NCBI RefSeq assembly: GCF_010389155.1
Contig: NC_057763.1
Coordinates: forward strand, 30,548,645 to 30,612,644
DNA: 64,000 nucleotides
DNA from: Erigeron canadensis
Taxonomy: Eukaryota; Streptophyta; Magnoliopsida; Asterales; Asteraceae
Direction of reading: 5' to 3'
The notes under the pieces are model-generated. The model did not search any database. It had not been told where the DNA came from and saw only the letters and a program-made list of their open reading frames with translations. Made by a program: the position numbers and the translations under genes. Shown piece by piece: positions 25,902 through 36,046 of the stretch; position 1 is the first letter of the stretch, and each line of letters begins with the position of its first letter.

Positions 25902-26203
25902 TAGGTTTCCTAGAAAGTGAAAGTAGTTTTTCAAACGTTATATTATAGGTAAAGAAAGAAAAGAAAAGAACCGAAGTCATAAACAAACTTGTAGTCATCT
26001 ATGACCTATGGGAACCGGTCAAATGGTATCAACTCCAATCTGATAAGGGACCCAAGTATAGTGGTGATGAAAATTGAAAACTACGAGTATTAAGTCTTGT
26101 TTTCCGAATCAATAAATTTTTGATTTCATATTTTTCTTCAGAAACATATATAAATTTGACGAATTTACGTTTTAACTTTATTCACTAAATAAATATTTTT
26201 ATT

Positions 26204-26706
26204 TTTTTTAACATATATGCATCGAATATCATAATAGAGAGTCTAGACTATGTTGTCTTATAAGCAGATTCACGCTAGAAAGTTCACTCACCCAATACCT
26301 AATAGGAGGAAAACCCCCTAATAGTCCGCTCAAAGGCACAAAATCACATGATAGGAGGTCCTTGCACTTTAATGCTATGTTTTTGAGTTTTTTTAAGGGA
26401 TGAAAAGAAAGGAATCCAAATAATTTTGAAACAATTTGTGTTCTTGAGTTTTTTTTAAGGGTGAAAGAGAAGTGAAATGATGGGAAATGGAGTGATAATT
26501 TAGTTGACTTTGTTCCTTAAATCTTCCTCCCACTTTTGGGATGATTTGAAATGATTGATTATCTTCTAATCTCATCTCATCATTTCTTTTATTTTCTTTT
26601 AATAAGGAACTCAAGAACATAGCATAAGACTTGAACCTGAATCTCCACGAATCCAAGCCTTCATGGAGAAACTTTCTTATCTTTGAGCTATTAACTAAAT
26701 GATTAA
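26204..26706 (-). mobile_element. tRNA-derived SINE interrupted by a MITE
   Basis: On the minus strand: a box-A-like TAGCTCAAAGAT near 26690, box-B-like GGTTCAAGTC near 26633, then a body similar to the SINE at 57701 ('ttcactcacccaatacc', 'aggaggaaaaccccctaatag') and a T-rich (poly-A) tail near 26204. The element at 26373-26624 sits between 'ccttgcacttt' and 'gacttgaacc', which are contiguous in the uninterrupted copy. Confidence 0.6.
26373..26624. mobile_element. TAA-flanked MITE inserted in a SINE
   Basis: Ends TGCTATGTTTTTGAGTTTTT and, inverted, TGCTATGTTCTTGAGTTCCTT; TAA at 26370-26372 and 26625-26627. The uninterrupted SINE copy at 57.9 kb confirms the junction. PIF/Harbinger-like by duplication length and TIR style. 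Confidence 0.78.
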
Positions 26707-27801
26707 ACATTTTCACCTAGTATACTTATAATATCATTAATGAATCTTGTACAACATAGATTCCGATTGTGCACGACTCCAAGGTTAGGTTAAGAAAAGG
26801 GGTGTGATGGGTGTTTTGGTTATTTGTTGGCAATTTCCCGAAGGTAGGGTCATGCCTCTTTACGCCAATCAAATATGTGTAGGCGCTAGCCGATTATGAT
26901 CGTACTAGCGGGTGGGGTTTCTAATCTGATCAGTTGTATTGTGCGTTGTACCGGTGAGTACGTGAATATGAGTGGAGTATATTATGAATGAGTACCTTCG
27001 AGAGGTCTTATAAGTCTCTTTTTGTAGGAGGAAATGTTCTTGGAGAACAAGTAGGCCTCTTTAGGGTTTCCTAAGTCTTAGGCCAGAAATATCATTTCCA
27101 TAGTTACCGGTTGCAAGTGATAAGATCAAATCCAAGAGAACAATTCTTATCTCTTTTATCTTCTACTGCGGGAGCCTTCATTACGGAGAAGCTTTGTGTC
27201 GTAGCGTGCTACTGTTCCTTTGTGTGACAGGTCTTGCGTACCGCTGGGTAGTTACAACATGGTTTAGTGGACATGGCGACAAGAGTTGGGCTCATTAACT
27301 CCGATTTATGTTGCATACTTAACTATGCTGCTACTTGCTAGTGAGTAGTGACTCTAGCTTTTATCGGAGTTATTTGAGCTCTAATCAAGCAAAAGGGTAT
27401 GCTAACAGAGCATGCCTTGTACTTAATACTTCCAAGCTATCTAGTATTTTAAACGAATTTGAGTTTAGCCAAACATACTCAAGTTGGCTTGTCTGCAGCT
27501 CTGTGTACAATCTAGAGATGTCTATGTTCATTGTGATGCATAATAAAATGTTAGTAACTTACCATTTACAAATTTGTGTCTCGTGAGACAAGAACAAAAA
27601 AAACTAGTATACTCTGTAACAACTAACAAATGCCTCAATAGATTTATAGAACATTGGAAACTATATGTAGGACCATATCAACACAAAAGTGCAAACAAAG
27701 CATGGATAAGGTAAAGCATGCTCAAATACAACTAGATAGTATTATACATATTGGCGATCTACATACATTTCAAATACTACTCGTATAATTTTAGGTAACC
27801 T
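26707..27801. other. Repeat-like spacer of unknown origin
   Basis: About 26740-27300 is richer in G/C and has the texture of an LTR or unique transcribed sequence, but I found no paired LTR, TG...CA ends, PBS or protein homology. The 83-codon frame at 27335 has no recognisable features. Confidence 0.35.
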
Positions 27802-27934
27802 TTACTGTTGCTGTGTTGCATAAGCAAGGTTATGAGCTTGATTGAGTCTTCTCTTGTCATTGACTGATGTAGTCGCGATACTAAGGCCAAAATTATGGTC
27901 CAGACAATCTAGCATGCTGAAATCCATTGAATAC
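27802..27934 (-). other. Possible terminal-exon-like stretch
   Basis: The minus strand has an acceptor-like TGTTTTAG at 27935-27942, then 44 open codons ending TAA. The peptide includes DHNFGLSIATTSVNDKRR and ends in AYATQQQ, which looks protein-like. I could not find a consistent upstream exon: candidate donors at about 28.03 kb are in conflicting phase. It may be a 3' exon of the 29.3-kb gene, a pseudogene piece or chance. Confidence 0.2.
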
Positions 27935-29284
27935 CTAAAACAGATCACTTAATTAATTGGTGTGTATGCATCAAACATCTTAAAGTGGGTTGCAAGTTGC
28001 AGCAAATGGTAAGATCAAGCATCAACAGACTTAGAAACCTTGCATAAATGAAGCTCCGCAGTAGTGAGTTGCCATAAGCTCATTATTACTTGGTATGAAT
28101 TACTCCAGTTACCAATCATCGGCTTCCCTTCAATCCTTCATAACTATCAGCAAGATCTTTCGTTTCTTCAAATTCATAAAGATAACATGCAAATCCAACA
28201 TATCCTAATTGACTTGTAGAGCTAATTGATAAGTCTTCTTACTAGGAAATTATTCATCAATTGCTATTAAATGAACTAGACCATTATAGCATATATAATC
28301 TAGTACAAGACTTAAAGATACCTTCAAAATATGCGGCGTAACTGGGTAACCTTTTGATCTTCACTAAGCCAGATCATATGTGATAAACTTGATGCTTCCG
28401 TCTCTGACATCCATATGTGACAAACCTGACTTGCTTTCTCATAAAAACATCTTCAAAAGGACTACCTATAACACTAAAGCTGTATTGATAATAACAATGA
28501 CTATCTTGAAGGTAACTTATGTTGTAACCAAGATTCCACAAATGAAGCTTAATAAAGCCACAGTGTACACACTCCTTAACACTTCCAAGTACTAAATCAG
28601 AGGTAAAATAGCAGACACTTAAATATTTTTACCACTGAAGATAACAATCTACTATTTCTATCGTGACTACATGTGCTTCTCTCGACAGTTTAAACCATAA
28701 GATAAACAAAATACCAACCAGATTACATTCAAAATAAGCCAATTTACATAACCAAACTTGTGCACCATGGTCTAATGATCCGTAGGTGCCGACTATACTA
28801 TTGTCTGGTTTTGACTTTTGATGGAGTCAAAATATCAATATTCTGTGCAACAACATTTTCACATTTTCAAATGAACATTATAACAAATTAACATTGCAAA
28901 AGTACTCTGGACATGCTAGAAAAATAAACGAATTGGATCATCAACAACAATACACAAAACTATCGACAACGACAATACACAATCTCCCAAAGGGGAGAAC
29001 AGCAGGGTTCCTGAATTATCAGTCACTTGCTAATCAATAAATAAATGCAATAAAAATTAATAGCAAATCTGTTGCAATGAAGACTAGGGAACAACATCGT
29101 TTATTGCATTTAAATGAACAATAAAAAAGCAGTCAAATTAAAATCGAAAACATTATAGTATAAATTGAACAATTAATAACAAGTTAATAACTTTATTAAT
29201 CATGTTTTATCAACTTAATAAACATAATTTCCACAAATTAACCTGCAACTAACCTAATTAAATTTAAACTATATATATAACAAA
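27935..29284. other. Spacer downstream of the small unknown gene
   Basis: Several short protein-like frames occur on the minus strand (for example around 28100-28200 and 28340-28450), but they do not join in phase. Possibly introns and 3' UTR of the gene at 29285, or a decayed gene. Confidence 0.35.
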
Positions 29285-29695
29285 TCAATGAGCAACTACA
29301 AAATCATTAGCAAAAGGATCAATAACAGGCTCAGCAACATCCGAAACGCTAGAGTTAGGGTTTAGAAAAAACATAGATCTAGCCGCCATAAGCTTCTTCC
29401 GTTGCGGATATCTCGGACCGTAAAACCTAACCGCGAAACACGGAGATCCGCCGTCGAGAGCGGCGATTGCTCCGGCGACTTCCTGTTGAGCGAAGGAAGG
29501 AGATCGTGGCGGCGATGAAGAGGCCGCGGCAGGTGAAGATAGAATGCGAATGAGATGGATCTGAGAATCGGAAGGTGATGATCGGTGTTTGATTTTGGAG
29601 TCGCGAAGTTTAGCGAGAGCGCCGGGTTTTAGGTAGCGGAGGTAGCTTTCGGCGGCGATGGTGGTGGATGATCGGTGGCGGATGCGGCGGTTCAT
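29285..29695 (-). CDS. Small conserved plant protein of unknown function (136 aa)
   Basis: Single-exon frame. I start at 29695 (MNRRIRHRSS) rather than the upstream ATG at 29848: the extra 51 residues are hydrophobic and Ser/Leu/Phe-rich, coming from a CT-rich leader that reads as 5' UTR, whereas MNRR...SYLRYLKPGALAKLRDS resembles the start of a plant family of unknown function. The N-terminus is basic (RRIRHR, KLRDSKIKHR). A Ser/Pro/Ala-rich middle follows, then a conserved-looking C-terminal part with PRYPQRKKLMAARS and the end DPFANDFVVAH. No membrane segment or catalytic motif recognised. The G/C-rich codons contrast with the AT-rich surroundings, supporting real coding. Function not assigned. 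Confidence 0.7.
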   Translation of the reverse strand: MNRRIRHRSSTTIAAESYLRYLKPGALAKLRDSKIKHRSSPSDSQIHLIRILSSPAAASSSPPRSPSFAQQEVAGAIAALDGGSPCFAVRFYGPRYPQRKKLMAARSMFFLNPNSSVSDVAEPVIDPFANDFVVAH

Positions 29696-30002
29696 GACGG
29701 CTAGGAGGGAGGTTAGGTGGAGGTTGAGTGTGTGTGTGAAAATGTATAGATATATAGATACAAAATATAGAGATAGAAATATTGTGTGAGAGAGAGAAAG
29801 AAAGATGGAAATGTGTGGGAGGAAAGGGGGGAATTTAAGGGGGGTCATGGGAGCGGGAAAAAGGAAAGAAGAGGGAATCGGGGGGAAGGGAAATTTACGT
29901 AATTGTTGGTAGCTAGGTTTAAATTAGGTCCGGCGCGGGGAATTGTTTATATTTTTCTTTCATGATTTTCCTTTTTAATTTATGGTTTTTTTAAATGGTT
30001 AA

Positions 30003-30249
30003 CTAGACTTATGGTCGGCCGGTCGCGCAATACGAGGGCAGTTGTGGTAGTAATGCTGGTGACGGGTGTCGAAGGTAGTGGCGACAGGTAGCGGCAGTAA
30101 TGTCGGCAACGGTGGTGGGGGCGGTAATGGTGGTGAATGTATTAGGTGGAGATGTTTAAATTAATGAATAAAAATGAGAAGAGTATTTTTGGTTTTTTTA
30201 AAGGCTGAAAGTTTATAAAAAAAACATTTTCTTTATCAAATAGTATATA
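30003..30249 (-). mobile_element. Short Helitron-like element (247 bp)
   Basis: Minus-strand 3' end: 'cctcgtattgcgcgacc' hairpin-like block, then about 13 nt to CTAG followed by T. The 5' end reads TATATACTATTTGATAAAG after A, one substitution from TCTATACTAT. A GGTGG/GGCGG tract lies next to the 3' end, as in the sister copies. Confidence 0.55.
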
Positions 30250-31229
30250 TTAAACACTTTACCCGAACTTTCTCCCGGAGTCCCGGATAACTCGGCTAAA
30301 AGCTATCACCATCTGACCCAACCCTTTCGAACAAAGCCAGGGTTCATTATTACCAGGATTTATGGAAAACCTATATATCATCCCGTTCGCTCGTAGCCAT
30401 GACGACGAATTAATGGTAAAACTCAGTACTTTATCATTAAGACAACGTATGCTAGACCGTCGTTATTTGTGAGTAGTTCACACCTTTCAAAAAGAAATTA
30501 ATAACACCACTAACGACCATAGTCCTAATCCGACGATTTATGGAACCTTTCAATGATGCCTTGAATAGCTTACCCAGGCATAAATATTTTTAAATTAAGA
30601 CATTAACAACAACGAAATGAAAATTGAAAAACATAGGATGATTTTCCAATTGAATTGTTTATTAATAAATAATAAAATAGTTACAAAAAGTAATGCGGAA
30701 TGAATTGATTAAAAGATTCACTCTAATCCTAAATTACTTTAATAAAATACAGCTTATGTTGGTTTAATACAAAATTTAACAAACACTAGTATTTACTAAC
30801 AGGCAGAGTTCTCATGAAAAATATTATAAAATATAAAGCTACAAAAATATTGCTCTGTGTGTGTGAAACATTTTTACGAACTACTTCTTCCAATGGTTGA
30901 CTTTCTTTGTATTGACAAAGATTTACTCCGGGATAGATGAAAGTCAATTGTCAAAGTCTAATCATTAGGCATAAACATTAAACTATTTTAGTCTAAATTG
31001 GCTCAAACCCACAAATAATTAAAACTGACTAAAGTAGATAAATCGAACCAAAATAGACTCAAATAAAAAAACGAAACCAGTGGCTTTAGTTTTGAAAAAC
31101 AAAATTATATTGGTTTTTATTTGGTTTTAGTTAAAATGCGACCTAAACCGAATCTGAATCGTACTAACCGTATTTGAAGTTATATTTAAATTATATTTAA
31201 TGTGGAAGTTATATTTAAATTATATTTAA

Positions 31230-31482
31230 CTAGCATGATACCTGCGCAATGCGGCGGTGTGCGTGGCGGCAACGGTGTGGTGGTGGGGGACGACTTTTGG
31301 TGATGGAGGTGGCGTCAAGTGATATAGATAATTGATGTAAAAGTAATTTTTGTAAGGGTTAATAGGGATATATTAAAAGATAAAAAACTGATAGTGTAAT
31401 TTAATAATTAAAGGTATTTCAAGCATTTTTTTACTATATAACTTTCAACATAAGGGTTATTCATTTTATAAGATAGTATAGA
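31230..31482 (-). mobile_element. Short Helitron (253 bp) with both termini
   Basis: The minus strand starts TCTATACTATCTTATAAAAT after A and ends ...CGCATTGCGCAGG-TATCATG-CTAG followed by T, the canonical non-autonomous Helitron arrangement. The hairpin is imperfect. Adjacent interior is a GGTGG-rich tract. This is the best preserved of the short copies. Confidence 0.75.
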
Positions 31483-31639
31483 TGCAGTGAATATAATCAT
31501 GAGTGTGATCATGTGTAGTGAATCGGATACATAGTTTATAGTGTCTTCATTCTCACTAGTAAGATTGATTATCCAGATCAATGCACCGGATTAATATATA
31601 TAATATTAGTTCTTTTTATAGGCGAGAATTATTTGGGAA

Positions 31640-31680
31640 CTAAATTATTTTCCCGCATAATACGCGAGCTAAATATATTA
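31640..31680 (-). mobile_element. Decayed Helitron 3' end
   Basis: The minus strand reads a 7-bp stem CTCGCGT-ATT-ATGCGGG (two G.T pairs), then AAAATAATTTAG followed by T; CTAG has become TTAG. No convincing 5' terminus was located to the right. Confidence 0.35.
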
Positions 31681-32314
31681 AGTTTTCATAATAACATAAC
31701 TAGGAGTTATAAATATGAAATATTAAAATCTAATGATATTATTATTCAAAAGAAATTATGTATCGAAATTGTTAAATGGGATATTAGATTTTTTTAATGA
31801 TATTTTTAAGATAAGATAAATTTTTAAATATGTAAATTTAAATGTAAAAAATTGTAGGTAAGATCAAACTAAAAGAACATACGTCTAAAATATTGAACGC
31901 ATATTTTCTATTTCAGCTTTTGTATCGTAATACTTTATTATGGATAATATTTGTTTACATTTTTTGACCTGACATTTGTTTTTTTATCATTAGCAACAAA
32001 AAAAAAAAAAACCTTAAATATCGCAATGTAGCGATAAATAAAATTTTGATAAATATAGTTAATAACAATATACGTAAGTCTTGTACCCTTTATTTCTTAT
32101 TTAATTTAAAAAATAATATTTGAGATTTATGATCGAATAAGATAGAATTTGAGATACAAATAAATGAAAACTGATATGAATTAGTGAATCATCAGTTAAT
32201 AAAATTATAACAAATAAATTATCAGTGTAAAAACTATAAAAAGAATAGAAAATAAAAATGAATATGAATATGATAAAAATAAAATAAAATGGAGTAGTCC
32301 CTATGTTTACAAAA

Positions 32315-32656
32315 GGGAAAATTTCATAAAAAGGTAACCTGTTTACATGAAATTCCTATTAAATGTAACTTATTTTGTTTTCGTCTATTTAAAGGATTTT
32401 ATTTTCTAAAAATTCCTAATGAAGGGTATATCGTTAGTTTTTGACAGACAAAGCTCGTGAAGTGCCACGTCATCAAAATTTTGATGACGTGACATCGGTG
32501 ACGTGGCATTTAACGAGCTCCGTTTGTCAAAAACTAACGATATACTCTTTATTAGGAATTTTTTGAAAATAGGATCCTTTAAATAGACGAAAACAATATA
32601 GGTTACATTTAATAGGAAATTCGTGTAAATAGGTTACCTTTTTATGGAATAAACCC
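32315..32656. mobile_element. Mutator-type foldback MITE with perfect 9-bp TSD
   Basis: TTTACAAAA occurs at 32306-32314 and 32657-32665. The element is a near-complete palindrome: the arms run from GGGAAAATTTCATAAAAAGG inward to the centre at about 32480 ('gtcatcaaaattttgatgac'). Termini match those of the element at 11015. No coding capacity; a transcript would form a hairpin of about 160 bp. Confidence 0.88.
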
Positions 32657-32838
32657 TTTACAAAAATATAAAGTGTCGTTTATAGATTATAATATAAGTA
32701 AAAGAGGAGGTTGGGGTACACTTGGCACCCCTAATTCTCTTCCTTTAACCTAATACTCTCTTCTTATTAATCATTTATCCTTTTTAATATTTATTTAAGA
32801 AAAGGCCGACCTTTAATAAAAAAAAACAATATAAAAAT

Positions 32839-32861
32839 TATCATCATCATCATCATCATCA

Positions 32862-32898
<37 letters not shown>
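32839..32898. repeat. (ATC)n-(ATT)n trinucleotide microsatellite
   Basis: About nine ATC units pass directly into about eleven ATT units. Confidence 0.92.
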
Positions 32899-33217
32899 CT
32901 ATATATATATATACACACACCACCTAGAAAAAAACCCTCACATATTCTCAAAAAAAAAAAAAACCTTCACATATTCTCAACCCAAAAAAAAGCCTACGAT
33001 CGGCTACCAAAAAGGTTTTTTTATTTATATACTTTGTTCATATCTAATCATTATTATTAGTTAACATTTAATTTTTATGTTATTGGTATTATTATCTCTT
33101 TTAATTTACTCTGTTGTCCATTGTAGGTTCATTATGGCTTCTTCTTCAACAACAAAAATATAAGACTACATTAGTTCAACAACAACAAAAAAATAGCCAA
33201 CACATGTTAACCATCAA

Positions 33218-33996
33218 CTAAGACTCTGTGTTGTGCATGTATGGACTATTTTGGAGTGAAATAACCCGAAGAAAATCAAAACGTTCGAGATGGTCTGTGT
33301 TGATGAATTTGTGTGCATTTTTCAAATTATATACTTCACACTTTTTGTTTCTCTTTTTATTTAACTAAATTTGAACAAAAAAAGGTAAATTTGAATCAAT
33401 ATTTATATGGAGTTAACTTTTATATGTTTTTTTTAGCTTTCGTATTGATTAAGTTGTGATATTGGTCATATTGATGGTTGCTCGAATCATATCATTACTG
33501 TGTAAATTTTTAATTTGTCTATATTTGATGAAAACCAAAAGAAATTACTGTTTGCTCGTTAGCTTTTCGTTACATAAGAAAAACACTCTTCAATTAGCTT
33601 TAACTAAAAGAACATCAAAAGTTGTCATCAAGAACCAATTTACTAAGAATATATATAAAGATTTATGAAGCAGAAACTTACTCATTAAGAATTAGTACTT
33701 GATCTTCGTACGCAATGCAACTTCTTTATTTTTTTTATTAACATATGCTTATTTTTATTGATTGGGATATAGTTTAATATAAAAGTAAGCTCTGTTTGAC
33801 GACAGTTAATTATTAATAATACATAGAAACTATATAAGAGAACTTACCAGATTTTTTCATGTTTTTTTTTTGCTATTTGCAGGGCACGATCATACATGGC
33901 TTGGTCAATGGTGAATGGGCGAAACATTTTATGAGTATTTTCACCGATGAAGTGGCTATTCAGCTATCAATATTTCAAGTTGATAGAATGTTTTGA
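33218..33996 (+). pseudogene. Relic of an OB-fold (RPA/DUF223-like) gene
   Basis: Two pieces read as adjacent exons. 33218-33310 encodes LRLCVVHVWTILE, a TGA stop, then NNPKKIKTFEMVCVDEF. After a GT...AG intron (33311-33882), 33883-33996 encodes GTIIHGLVNGEWAKHFMSIF and on to a stop. The series 'VVHVWT...N-P...FEMV-VDE-GT-IH' is the pattern of the first OB-fold of plant RPA1-like/DUF223 proteins, which bind single-stranded DNA and are also carried by plant Helitrons. The in-frame stop and the missing remainder make this a pseudogene. Assignment is from pattern memory. Confidence 0.5.
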
Positions 33997-36046
33997 GACT
34001 ACTCATCCATTGAACGGCCTGAGAATGTTTAAGTCTTTAGTTATAAGTTGAGTCAGCTTGCTCACTTAAATTAGGTCAGTTTGGATGTCTAAGTTAATTC
34101 GATATTCACATATATTAATGTAATAATATAAGAAGTTATTCTTCAAACAACATTAATGTAGATCATAGCATTTGATCTAAGTCGAAAATGAAGAACTAAG
34201 ATAGGATGAACAATCTTGGCAATTACAATCGTACAAATGTCCTAAGATGCCTAATTTACTTCTGGTTATTGAAATCAACCTTACGATAAGCATGAAAGAT
34301 TAAAGGTACAAAGTATCTAACTGATCATCAAGCGTTAGTGGTTTTTTTATGTAAGTGGTCATCTATCTAATTGGGCAAAAAAATCAAAGCAACTTTAAAC
34401 CATAATAATCCCCCCAAATCTATAAATTCCCAGATCTATAATAAAAGAAAAACATATGTAAATATAAATTGTATAAACATATATGCACATATATTATAAC
34501 AAAAAACACGAATGAGCTATTAATTAAGTCATTCTTTTTCACTTTTAAAACTTGTGATTAAGGCTAATAGTTACACTTTATTACTTTTTCGTTATTTTGT
34601 ATTGGTATTCTAAATATATTACTGAGTAATAATAATTATTAAAAGCATATATGTAAGAGGGATATTTTTTGACAAATCATATAAACTATAAGTATTAATG
34701 CTGTCATTGATAAAAGATGAAATAATTAAATTTGATCTAATGGTTATAAATCAAAGTTGGAACTCATCCAAGGGTTCTTATTTGTTTATGATTGAATTTA
34801 GGACTTTGTTATATATATATATGGGTAGATGACAAGTGGTATAACATATGTTATATTAACCGGTTTCGTGCTAAACGACTCGCTTCACATAATAGTTCCT
34901 CGATTTAAAACTCCCTAATAAGAAAACTCTTATCATCCAAAAACTTGGAGAGGAAAACCCACTCAGGACTACCATAAATGAAATTTTAATATTTGTGTTC
35001 ATCCCGAAAATGCTTAAAGGTAGAACTTGAACCTTAAGAACTTTTGTGGAAAACATATACTAATATTAGTTGTATGTTAAATGTCTATTGTTGATATGTT
35101 GGTGACATGCACTATACATGTTGAAAAACGATAACGTATTTATTACGACAATAATAATATAAGCTTACGACAAAATCCTCATAAGAAAAAGTCCAAAAAG
35201 TTATAAAATCAAATTACATAATTTATTTGTAACAAAAAATAAACATTTGTCTTTATGTTAAAAAGTTGAAAACACAACAATCTATTTGGTGAAGATGAAA
35301 ACTTTTTTTGACTTTAATGCATCGACATCATTTGATGGCTCAAAAGAAGTGGAGTAACATGAGTACATTTTTTTTATGCATATGTATAGATTCTTTGTCA
35401 ATATTTTACTTTGAAAATTTTATGAAAATACACCATATTATTTTTTACTCATTTTTTTTTCTCTTATAACTTTATCTATATTAGTTTCCATAAAAGATTA
35501 AAAGGTATATGCGTGGTTCTTTAAACTCAACTCATTATCTGGTAACAACCGGTTTTAAACACTGTTAATTATGTTCTTTGTCATGGGCTACGATCATTCC
35601 AATGCATACTTTTATAAAGCTTCTTTTTATGACGGAAACCTTTTCAAAAAGTTTTTCACAGGAAATTGTATCAAACACTTTTTAAGCAATGAGTTGGTAA
35701 ACTTTAAGTAATTGGATAAGACGTTCACAAAATAGCATAACACTAAAAATCAAGGTATTTATTTCAAAACATCTAGTTAATGCATCATCTAACACACTTG
35801 ACGTCTTGACTCGATATCTCTAGCAAAAGGGTCAATGACTCAATGTTAACAAAAACAAGCATTAACCAACATGGGGCTAAAATGCTGAAAAACTACAAGT
35901 ACAACACACAGGTATCGGTTATTGTGATTAACTCCTCATAACTAAACTACAATACAAACTAATATTATTGCGGTGTAAGAAGCTCCTCTTTGTTCAGATG
36001 AATAATACATTTAACTAACGAAATACGCTGATGATGGGAGCTTTCC
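33997..36046. other. Gene-free spacer
   Basis: AT-rich, no coding signal. A weak similarity to the SINE body near 34880-35040 was not strong enough to call. Confidence 0.4.

Noticed and set aside
26740..27310. Possible solo LTR
   Set aside because: Texture suggests an LTR, but no TG...CA ends, flanking duplication or partner were found.
27335..27586. 83-codon plus-strand frame
   Set aside because: No recognisable motif, no splice context, average AT-rich composition.
29696..29848. N-terminal extension of the small unknown protein
   Set aside because: The extra 51 residues come from CT-rich leader sequence; the family-like start is the ATG at 29695.
33134..33164. ATG-started 'MASSSTTKI' frame upstream of the OB-fold relic
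   Set aside because: Stops after nine codons and sits in low-complexity 'ttcaacaacaa' sequence; may be the remains of the relic's start but cannot be supported.
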